From contig NC_088210.1 of NCBI RefSeq assembly GCF_037126465.1, positions 26,995,511-27,059,510 of the forward strand: a stretch of 64,000 nucleotides of DNA, in the 5' to 3' direction. The notes under the pieces were generated by a model. That model searched no databases and was not told where the DNA came from. It worked only from the letters and a program-made list of their open reading frames with translations. Source of the stretch: Ornithodoros turicata. Its lineage: Eukaryota > Arthropoda > Arachnida > Ixodida > Argasidae. A program made the translations under genes and the position numbers. This document shows positions 55,344-64,000 of the stretch, piece after piece. Numbering within the stretch: position 1 is the stretch's first letter; each line of letters begins with the position of its first letter.

Positions 55344-55544
55344 ATAAAAAGCCGCACGTTGGCGTAACCTTTACGGGCAGGTGCTGGATTGAAGGCCGTA
55401 ACCTCTAATTAGTGGGTTTCCTTGTAACTTTTATAAAAGGTGTCACTCAGAGGGTACCTGGTAGCTTCTGAAATAGAGGGTAAAATATTGCGATTTTTTA
55501 CCCTTTACTAAAGGGTACGGAGTTAAGAGTGTATGGCACAAAGT

Positions 55545-55920
55545 ATTGCGCTGACGACATATGCGCTATGTCCGCTGCCTCATCCGCTGCCTTCGTTGCC
55601 GAGAATGCCTGCATGTCCCGGAATCCACAGCAGTATGGCCTGCTATTGTGGATTCCTGGTAAGTGATGAGGATCTGGTGTGCAATGGTAGCGAGACACCC
55701 CTTTGAGTATGGCCTGGACACCGGCTTTCTAATCACTGTAGGTGACTCGCAGATGACTTGCTTGCGGCCACATATCCCATAGTGAGCTGGGCAGCGACTA
55801 ATTCCGCGCAGCCGTCGAGGATGCTCTATGAGATAGCCGTGCCATGCCTTCCCTGTTGTGTTGGGGCACGACAAACGCGGACGAAGGGCCTGACTCTGTC
55901 GTTGAGTCGTCAGTGAAGAT
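55545..55920 (-). pseudogene. LINE RNase H domain remnant
   Basis: The minus strand reads IFTDDSTTESGPSSAFVV, then LSHRASSTAA, and further down ILLWIPGHAGILGNE. The YTDGS-like opening, STAAE-like block and W.PGH.GI.GNE are the RNase H landmarks of I/R1-type LINEs. Frameshifts and stops lie between the blocks. Confidence 0.8.
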
Positions 55921-56049
55921 TGTTGTTGTTGTTGCTGCTGCTGCTGTTTTTTGCCTTGTTTGTGTAGCTTTAGGTATGCCGGCCACACAAGAAGAAAAAG
56001 ATTTTCGACGAGCAATATTCGACGCACACGACGACAGCAACTCCCTCTG

Positions 56050-57040
56050 AAGCGACACCTGTCGCATTAATCGCACATGTCTTCCTGAAGTAACCATCTC
56101 CCAACTTCAATACTCACTTGGATGATTCAAACGAATCAAAACTGATTTTCAAAACCAAACAAAAAAATACTCTTCCTAAAAACCCTTCTTTCTTTGTTCG
56201 CCTTTGTTTCCAGAACGTATCTTTGTTGCAGCAACGTGTTCATGGGAGCGCCGAGAGACCTTTGTTTAGGCAGAGAACAACGGCCGGCTGTGATTCACGT
56301 GAGCAAACAGTATTAGTATTCCGTCGGAGAGGGAATTTTGGTCGTGAGCTGTTGCGCTCGCTTGCATTCGAGCCCGCTTTTTCATCTTGCGTGTTTATCC
56401 TAGCTAATCGCGTCTTTATCGACGAAGTAAATGACGCGCGAACACTGTCCATAATTTAGCTGCGATGTTTTTAGGGGCTGTTCATGCAAGCGAAGGTATT
56501 GATCTGGAAAGGAGCTACTCTGTTGTTGCTCGAGGCCGGTGATTGCAACGAGTGCTGGACATGCGTTTGATCAAACATGGCAGAGCTCAAAGGCGCAGGT
56601 AAGATTGCGGTTGCGCACCGTTGAAAAACAATGGAGTTTATGGCCAATGCAGCATATAGAAACACAATTACAATAGTTATCATGAACTATGGGGTAGCGT
56701 TCTACTTCTAGAGTGGAAAACCTCCCACTTCATCGTCGAAATATAATTGTTGTTGTTGTTGTATCATGAACTGACGTTCCAAACGCGAATAACATATAGA
56801 ATATCGTGTACAGCGATAGCGATACCGTGTATAGCGATAGATGGGGGCTCCAAATCGCCATGACGCAGGCAGCATACTTATATTAACGGCAAAAAGGGCT
56901 AAAGCGCACTTTCACTACAAAACGATGCATCCATGTACTATGCGAGATCCACTGAAAAGTGTGCGGACAGCTTCTACCATATTGCGTCAGAATATACCTT
57001 TGTACGCATACACGAAAAATATGAAATACTATACGGGGTG
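56050..57040. other. Gene-free stretch
   Basis: Nothing was recognised. Confidence 0.35.
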
Positions 57041-57190
57041 TTTCAGTTGAATCCCTGGGCTAAATAATTCGCAAACGGGTGCACCAATCAAAGAACTTTC
57101 TTTTTTGCAAGTATCTGTCCGACACCACCTACAAGCTGCGCACCGTGTGAATGAGTGGGAGGCGCTCATTGTTTAAATAAAAATTCAAAA
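57041..57190. repeat. Possible dispersed repeat end (GGGGTGTTTCAGTTGAATCC)
   Basis: The opening GGGGTGTTTCAGTTGAATCC and GCAAACGGGTGCACCAATCA resemble repeat termini I associate with tick genomes. No second copy is present in the window. Confidence 0.3.
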
Positions 57191-57814
57191 GAGTTTCGTG
57201 AAAAAACATGACTTCTAAAGCTTGGCGCCGTCGGCATTAAAATGCGTACTACCTCTTTTTGGACCTTCAGTGGACACCTCTTAGAGAAAAATCTGCCACC
57301 GAAGCGGGTCATGTTGCAGTAATTAATTGGTTTCGGTTTACATATTTTTGTCGCCGCTGGTCGCGGTGAAGCGCAAAAGGACGTGTTCATTGGTGGATGA
57401 TGGAATGGAAGAGCGTCATTTTGCGCTGTCGCACACAAATACCCCCTTTTAGGTGCCTACTTGGTTGTTGATTGATTGATTTGTAAAAGGAAAAAAATGG
57501 AGTTGTTAGCCCCGAGTCACTCAGGACTGGCTACTCCAGGACGCGTTATTCAGAAAAGAAAGGGAAACTACACAAATCTTGGAAACTACACAATTTGTTG
57601 TTATTGTACGTTCTTCAGGCGTTTTTCACTGTTTTTGAACAGTTCAGTTACGTCTACTAACCAAACTGTGTCCTTACATTATTACGCCATCTAAATTCCA
57701 ATGAACACATAACAGGATACAGAACTCTGTATTCGGGGCGACAGTTCGCGCACATCTGCCGAGTCATACAGGCATTGTTGTCCTCCATCCACGCTCTCAT
57801 TGCTCCGTCTGTTA

Positions 57815-57997
57815 TTAAGACGACTTCGTTCCTTTAAATTTGGGAAAGCGATTCGGATATCCCACGTACACAAGAAGCCCATCCCATACTCTGTAGTCCT
57901 CTGAAAGCCATTTCGTACAATCCTTACAAGGCAGAGTCGTTTGAACAAAATCTCCGCCGGTACAACCGCCGTTACGAGGGCTTTCACTGTATCCCAT
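57815..57997 (-). other. Unrecognised 60-residue ORF with a Cys pair
   Basis: It reads MGYSESPRNGGCTGGD, then CKDCTKWLSEDYRVWDG and a tail LLVYVGYPNRFPKFKGT. The tail looks like constrained protein, but I recognise neither the family nor splice partners. It could be a mobile-element remnant. Confidence 0.25.
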
Positions 57998-58219
57998 ACT
58001 TACTCCACTTTCACCTCCTTGCTCAGTACCGCTGTTAAAAGTACTTTACTGTTAAGTGCCCCAGCATTTTTATACTTAACAATTCCCCCTTAGAAAGCCG
58101 CCAAAACCTCACTGGAAGTGCATCTCCCTCCTCCCCCACAGACCTAAACGAAACACGTTCACATCCTAAAAAATTTTAAAACCTGCCTCCGTAAATTCTC
58201 GCGTAAAGCCCGTTTATGG

Positions 58220-58720
58220 TTACGGCGCGCGTTTCAATTCCGCGTTTTGCCCAATCAGGATGTATTTCAGGACGGAGCGCGCGCTGTAATTGGTCAGCTT
58301 CTCGGCGATCGAAGCGCTCCTCATGGAAACTGTTCGCTTTTTTGAAACGTGTTTTGCGCAGCGGTTATAAATGGCGGTCTCAGGTTTGAGTCGCGCGGTC
58401 TGGCTCGCTAATGGGAGCGGGTGTTTCAGCGGCACCTGCGGACTGCTGTGGGAGAGGGGGAAGGATTTATGCCGGAACCGGGCGCGCAGCTATACGGAGT
58501 AAGGGTGCGAATGTATACACCGATATAAATCATACTCAAGACTGAATCTATTAACGTGTTCGTGTAACGCGGCGAAGGCACGGGGGATGGCAGGGCGTTA
58601 TCCCTCGGTGAAAGAGTGGGATTACGACGACGATTTGTGCTATTGGGAAAGATTACGCGAGCCGATTGCTCGTTTGAAACGGGCGAATGCGAACTGATGG
58701 GAAGATTTCATCTCGGCGAG
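58220..58720 (+). promoter_or_regulatory. CpG-rich promoter-like block with CCAAT and TATA motifs
   Basis: CCAAT lies near 58251, inverted CCAAT (ATTGG) near 58290 and TATAAA near 58367, all in a GC/CpG-rich stretch. Downstream, ATG at about 58469 opens MPEPGAQLYG and reaches a donor-like GGA|GTAAGG near 58500. A 36-codon ORF follows at 58587-58697. The strand call rests on the TATA box and this donor. Confidence 0.4.
58587..58697 (+). CDS. Possible microprotein ORF, 36 codons
   Basis: The ORF reads MAGRYPSVKEWDYDDDLCYW then ERLREPIARLKRANAN and a stop. Composition is coding-like and the start context is GGGGGATGG. It may be chance within CpG-rich DNA; the family is unknown. Confidence 0.2.
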   Translation: MAGRYPSVKEWDYDDDLCYWERLREPIARLKRANAN

Positions 58721-59268
58721 AGAACTTCGATTTCTCTTTCGTTGCTCTTGTTGGGTGGCACGCGTGATTTCCTGGCAAAGTTCGCCGTATAACTTTTCGA
58801 GCCTCAACACGAGATGACGCTCAAATGCTTCTAAATTGTGATGACTTGAGCCAGATGAGATTCGAAGTGCGATGAGGCGTGTTATGATATGTCTTTATTC
58901 GTTCGTCGTGTTTCATATTGGCGTGTAGACGTATTTTTTGGTCCGAAGATCTGCTAGATATAATGCCCTATATTGTGCTCGATGGTCTACTTGTTTAACT
59001 GCACAAACTGGGAAACCAGTTTTGTTATTTGTTTGGGAGACGTCACTGTTGAGGGAGCAATGAAGTCTGGGTTTGTTGTGCAATGCAATTACGCTCAACG
59101 TCAGTTAATAGAAAGTATACTTCAGTAATGTACAAATATTCCTATAGCGAAGATAGTTAACGGTTGAGCCGCAATTAGAACTTGAAATGTAGCCCAGAAT
59201 GGCCGCTATTTTCGTCGAAACCGAACGAAGTCAAATATCTGACCCATTCTGGATTTATGACACACAGT

Positions 59269-59708
59269 CAGAGCGTCGAACCGAAACGTTTTTCGGTTTG
59301 TTTCGGGTTCGGGTTCGGCCATAAAGGTTCGATTAACCGGTTCAGGGGCTGTAAACCGGTTCGGAACCGGTTCGAGGTTCTAATATGCTACAAAATTATA
59401 TGTAGCCACTACAAATGATACAAGATGTCTTAGCTACGTTTTTTTATGCATTGATCTTTGTTTTTCGACCAACAGGACTCCCTTTCATCCCGTCGCTAAG
59501 CAACGGATGTCGCCACCAGACGATGGGATAGATAACAGGCGACACACACCAACCCGAAACGAACCGGTATCCCGAACCTGTAACCGAAGTTTTTAGATCG
59601 GTTCGGTTCCGGTTCAGCTCCTAGTAATTACGATTCAGTTCCGGTTCAGTTCCAGCTAAAAATGACGGTTAATTCCGGTTTTCGGTTTCGGTTCGGTTCG
59701 ACGCTCTG
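59269..59708. mobile_element. Foldback element with CGGTTC repeats (family G)
   Basis: The termini CAGAGCGTCGAACCGAAACG / TTCGGTTCGACGCTCTG are inverted. Both arms contain many GGTTCGG units, for example GGTTCGGAACCGGTTCGAGG, around a unique centre. Confidence 0.8.
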
Positions 59709-60997
59709 CACAGAATCCACGCACAAAGCTAGTTGAGATTAGGAAAAAAACTTTCGAGGAGCAATACTGATTGCAATATACCGTCCCGCGACCGCGAGGC
59801 AATATTCTAAGACACGGTCTGCCTTGGCGGCGTTAGCAATCGGCGGCGCCGCGAACGCTGAGGCCGCGCTGCTTTTTGAAACGCATGTGCGAATGAGCCT
59901 TAAAAAGAGCCTCAGGACTAAATCTGCCGATATTTCGAAAAGGGACTAGAACAGTATCTAGTTGTCTAGCATGAATGCAGCTGTTTTCATACACAATGGG
60001 TTTACCCCGCCTTGCTCCTGACTCCTGTGGTCACAAGGTATACCCACAAAACATTAGTGTTGGCTACTGGCGCTGATCTGATATGGCGGCCACAGTTTTT
60101 GTCAGTAGACCACATACAACGGTGTAAAGGCAAGTACCTCCATAGGTAGTTCTTCTACTTGATGACAACACACACGCCTCGGGCTGGCTGACATGATAAC
60201 GGTGTGGCCCAGCACATTCATGTTGACTATATTGGCATCTAATGGCGGCAGTGCGTCGTGTCCTATCCACCGGTCGTCTGTGGTATTTACTGTACGTGTT
60301 GCCGTAGGCTACTGACACTAATTTGAAATGGCGGCATGAGCCGACCCTAAAACAAGATTTTCCCACGATGCAGCCCCAAAAAGATTTTTACAAGAATCTT
60401 TTATTTCCTACCGCTTCTCCGGACGGAATTCCTTCTCGAATATCCGTTTTTCGTGAAGGTATGCCTTTAACATGACCTCACCTACACCTCATTCACCACC
60501 TCACCTAACGTAAAGCTTCACCAACACCACCACAAAACCTACTGTTACTTCTAAAAGCTCTTTTGCGATCTGTCGACATTCCTTATTAAGTCAATCAAAC
60601 TGTGTCGACTTGATCTTGTTGATCTTGTACGTAGAATGTGGTGTGACCATGAAAAGGACATTCTGAAATAACGTCTTCTGCGGTGATATGAAACATTCAT
60701 GACCTCTACCGGGTGCATGGATTGGCAGATTGATTTGGATGCTACGCTCCATTCCATATTGCGGTCATTCGCTGTGTCTCTCAGGCCAGACTTATTTAAG
60801 GAGAGTACGCCAATGGGTTCTGTACAAGGCCAGAATTATAAGGTGCTTTCATAAAGAGGAGTTGTCGGAGTGGCTAGCCTGAGCCGAGCTAATGTGTTGC
60901 CAAGGCTTTACTTACTTCCACATGCACGAAATGTAAATTGTGTTTTCCCTTTGAGCAGATATTTCTACAACACATTGCCTTTCGCAACTTTCGAAGA
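59709..60997. other. Gene-free stretch
   Basis: Two similar segments containing GGCTACTG...AATGGCGGC-type text (about 60062-60095 and 60307-60340) may be a diverged duplication. Nothing else was recognised. Confidence 0.35.
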
Positions 60998-61125
60998 GAA
61001 GGGAACTTCACCGCATAACACGTTCCTTGCCAACCATCATCCCGAATGGACTCTTTCTATCGCTTGATTGGTTAAAAACGGGAGGCGTACGCCCTTTTGT
61101 AACACTTATGCAGTTACAGTACACT
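60998..61125. mobile_element. MITE family A-prime left half
   Basis: GAACTTCACCGCATAACACG to AACGGGAGGCGTACGCCC, then the spacer; the right half is missing. Confidence 0.65.
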
Positions 61126-61450
61126 GTAAAAACAGAACTTCACCGCATAGCGCGCTGTGCGCCAACCATTGCCACGAATGATACGCGCTTATTGCTTCTG
61201 ATTCGAAGGGAGAGGGGGCGTACGCCTTTTTGTGCCAATTTGAGACAAACGGCGGCACAGTTCCCTGTAAAGCCGGCCCAGGGCGCACGAGCCCCCCTGC
61301 GATGACCTTGTGTCAATTCGGATAAATGATAATTGACACAAAAAGGCGTACGCCCCCTCCCTCTCTTCGAATCAGAAGCGGTAATCCTATCAGTCGTGGC
61401 AATGGTTGGCGCACAGCGTGCTATGCGATGAAGTTATGTTTTTAGAGTGC
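61126..61450. mobile_element. MITE family B copy with a SINE fragment inside
   Basis: The left end is ACACTGTAAAAACAGAACTT and the right end TTTTTAGAGTGCA. Bases about 61248-61310 (GGCGGCACAGTTCCCTGTAA and on) match the body of the 51-kb SINE and interrupt the spacer. Confidence 0.8.
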
Positions 61451-61810
61451 AACCGTCACAAAAAGGCGTACGCCCCGGGCATTCCACAAATCGCGAGTGA
61501 TAACGGTACCAGGCCTTTAGCATGTTATGTGGCGAAGCTTTTTTCTTTTTTAAAAAAAAAGAGCGTACATTCTAAAAATAGAACTTCACCGCATAGCCCC
61601 TGTGCGCTAATCATTGCCACAAATGGTAAGGGTTATCGCTTCTGATTCAAAGAGAGGGGGGAGGTGGCGTATGCCTTTTTGCGGCAACTATCCAAATTGC
61701 CACAAAAAATGGTTGACTAGGAGACTGTTACGTGGTGAATTTATATTTTGAGCTCCGTTACATGTAAATCTTATAAGTGCAATTTCTTACCCATACCTGT
61801 TTTAAGAGAG
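61451..61810. mobile_element. Two MITE fragments (A-type right half; B-type copy with deletions)
   Basis: GTCACAAAAAGGCGTACGCC to GGCGAAGCTTTTTTC, then ACATTCTAAAAATAGAACTT to a shortened right arm near 61740; AAGAGAGTGCA follows at 61815. Confidence 0.6.
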
Positions 61811-61997
61811 TGCAGGGTCGCGTCCTATACTTCTAATGACCAAGCCAGTTACCTAAACTCGATTTCTCAAATTATTTTCTTTTTATCCTGCAAGAATAGC
61901 TGCGCTCATGAAGAGAATTAATGCGATCAATTAATTAAATGTCTGCTTGCTATATCCTCATTTTGCTACGTCGATTGACTTCGAAACAGGGCCAGGA

Positions 61998-62201
61998 CCC
62001 GTTTGCATTAAAATTGCATAAAAATTGAGTGTGTGTCTGAGCAAGTAAGTAAGTAAGTATTATCTGGGAACAAAAAAAAAAAAAAAAACATCAGACTCAT
62101 TCTCTCCGTAGCCTTGGCTACGCTTTCTGCGGGAGCACGAGCTCAATGCCCTGACAAGGCTATTGAGTACTGGACTCATACTCAATTTTTATGCAAACGG
62201 G
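61998..62201. repeat. Foldback element H
   Basis: CCCGTTTGCATTAAAATTGC / CTCAATTTTTATGCAAACGG arms flank AGTA tetramers and an A17 run. Confidence 0.6.
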
Positions 62202-62819
62202 CCGTTGTTCCATGTATATACGCAAGAGTCTCACGTCCCTGATGTACCTCTAACAGGTACGTCGCTCATGCGCTCATGTTAAGCAAAAGCAGTCATGCTC
62301 TTTATCCTGGTTAGCCACTGTCCTTGGTGGAGTATGTCATTTCTCGGAGTGGTTTAGTCCGGTGGCCGCACATGCCTTATACGTATTCTGACAGCGGCTG
62401 CTGCATTAGCCAAGGTTCCGCAGGTTAACTTGATAGATGTTATAGAGATCTTGATGCATGGTGCTGGTGCACTCTTGACGGTGGCTTTGCTGCTGTGCAA
62501 GCATGATCCAAGGTTCTACTTTTGGCTAGGATTTGGACATGGTGCTTACGCGGAATGACGTCAATTGGGAAAGGGAACACATAAAAGGGAAAGGAAGGAT
62601 GCGGATACAAGAGGTGTCCAGAATTTTGGCCTCTGGTGCTTTGTCCCTAAGTGCTACGTGAACGGTCACTGTACTAAGATTATGAACCGTTAACGTGCTA
62701 ACACCGTTCTGGTATTGATTACGTATGTTATACTGCTTTAGTGAAACGGAGTGACCGACGTCACCAGAGCCCTCGCTAGGCGAGTTTGCGCCCGGGGCGA
62801 GGTAAACGCCCCCCACCCC

Positions 62820-62852
62820 CACCCACCCTCTCTCTCTCTCTCTCTCTCTCAC
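62820..62852. repeat. (CT)n microsatellite
   Basis: About 13 CT units. Confidence 0.9.
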
Positions 62853-63520
62853 TGCAGTCAGGAGTTCTGTAAGCAAAGAAAAGAAAACGCTTATTCGCAC
62901 TGCTGAGATCGTAACTGCAAATTCTCTTCATTCCCGCTTTCCACTGTACAAACAACCTTGCAGGGCCTGCCGTTTGGTGCCCCCTCCGGCGAGGGCGGCT
63001 GCCCCCCCTTCCCCCCTGCCCATCGCTACGGCTTTGGACGTCACTGTCACTGCCAACTCTTTTGACTCTCTGGACTCTTGAGTTCTTGGGTGATTGAAGA
63101 AAATAAAGATGAAGAGGAATTAAAAAATGGAGAGGTTGGCTCCACCAATGTGGAGACTAGCTACTCTATACTCTTTGGTGACTTTTTGTCAGTTTGTCCT
63201 ACTTGGTGACAATACGCACTTTTTGCGAGCCTTTTGACAGTCAGTATCCCCCCCCCCCCCCTAGTTCTATGCATATCATTCTACAGTTACTTCTCATTTT
63301 CGTGTTAGTGTTTTTGTTTTTTTCTCATCACTTATCATTAAAATGTAACACGCCACTGTGAGTAGTATGGAGCAGCCGGCATCTACGTTGATGGAGATTA
63401 CATCCCCCATTGCATAATTCCAACACAGTACGGTACTTCCACCAAACAGCACCGATCCACAACGCATGAGCAACTCTTTCATTGCGTACGACTTTCTGTT
63501 AAAGAATGGTACAACTGAAT

Positions 63521-63630
63521 CAACACAATATGTTGGCCCAATATCGGCTGAATATCGGCAATACCGTGTCAATATCGGCTCAGTATTGCCGACATCCAGC
63601 CAATATTGGGCCAAGACGCTGTGCTGCTTG
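63521..63630. repeat. CCAATATTGG foldback family, copy 3
   Basis: The right end is CCAATATTGGGCCAAGACGC then GTGCTGCTTG. The left arm ACACAATATGTTGGCCCAAT is inverted. The interior has ATATCGG units. Confidence 0.7.
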
Positions 63631-64000
63631 GGGAAATTAAACAACCAAAACAGCAACGACCACCACGCATTAATTCGACACAACGCCGGTTTCTCAAGCT
63701 TGACGCGAGCATTCAAATGATACCCAACAGCCCGGGTATCGTGATTATACCCTTACTGCAGATATCACCATCGAGCCCATTGGAGGCAAATGAGAACGCA
63801 CAATAGGAAAGGCATAAAGAACGTGGCTGCTTATTGAAAGATCTCGTCACGTAGGAGAGCTGCCCACGTAATGCTATTAAATAAAACGAGTTACTCGAGC
63901 CTGGCATTATGAATCACGACCTCCTGCGGCGCTCTTTGTAACGGGAATGTCAGCGCAAAGAGAAAGCGTGATTTGAATAATCGCGCCATGCACATCACGT
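63631..64000. other. Gene-free end of window
   Basis: Nothing was recognised. Confidence 0.35.

Larger units (their letters stand above)
53461..55533. mobile_element. 2.07-kb DNA element (family C) inserted in a LINE
   Basis: The termini TACACTCTTAAACCCGTACCC-like (left) and its inverted counterpart ending AGTTAAGAGTGTA (right) share CACTCTTAA and CCGTACCCTTT. TA lies at both outer ends. It splits LINE coding sequence that is otherwise collinear. No transposase was recognised. It could also be two solo ends flanking unrelated DNA. Confidence 0.65.

Noticed and set aside
1188..61700. Regularly recurring palindromic units suggesting a CRISPR-like array.
   Set aside because: Units are dispersed 250-bp foldback transposons with target duplications in a eukaryotic genome, not short direct repeats with spacers.

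Overview
The window is eukaryotic nuclear DNA, most likely from a tick (Ixodida). The evidence is an arthropod-style SKOR/Fussel gene with tiny and TE-swollen introns, a tRNA-headed SINE resembling the ixodid 'Ruka' type, a Penelope-like element, and a very high load of foldback MITEs. Species-level identity is an inference. There is no prokaryotic operon structure, and nearly all long ORFs in the window are chance or transposon-derived.

The one clear host gene lies on the minus strand. It is a SKOR (SKI family transcriptional corepressor; Drosophila fuss) orthologue that I could join exon by exon from about 19.4 kb down to a stop codon at 5073. Eleven exons have consensus splice sites, matching phases and family-matching protein. 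A twelfth exon (19361-19426) is a candidate carrying the start codon. Exon A encodes the SKI/SNO/DAC domain and the zinc-binding SMAD4-binding-type domain. The middle exons are Ser/Pro-rich and acidic. The last exons encode the C-terminal coiled coil and the conserved cysteine-bearing tail. The joined protein is about 676 residues. Several introns are tiny (65, 68, 98, 112, 113 bp); the long ones (about 2.5, 2.5 and 5.3 kb) are filled with repeats.

Layout: 0.9-1.3 kb holds the 3' end of a Penelope-like retroelement (GIY-YIG endonuclease tail plus a hammerhead-ribozyme motif). 1.3-5.07 kb lies downstream of SKOR and contains CCAATATTGG hairpins. 5.07-19.43 kb is SKOR. 19.4-64 kb is gene-poor and dominated by one MITE superfamily (arms starting CACTCT, with the shared block TTCACCGCATAGCACGCT), interspersed with LINE fragments (8.2, 29.7, 41.8, 53.0-55.9 kb), a SINE (51 kb), a short poly-C-tailed retroposon and other foldback elements. 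A CpG-rich block with two CRE sites (30.6-31.0 kb) and a TATA/CCAAT-bearing CpG-rich block (58.2-58.7 kb) look like promoters.

The most unusual signals are in the repeats. Three very short inserts (a 38-nt tRNA-Glu 5' half, and 37-nt and 89-nt 3' pieces of the poly-C retroposon) each sit in the right terminal repeat of a MITE and are flanked by 8-11 bp direct duplications. Two reciprocal nested MITE insertions (B in A, A in B) give clean 2-bp CA target duplications and so define the ends of the elements. No CRISPR array, rRNA or intact tRNA gene was seen.
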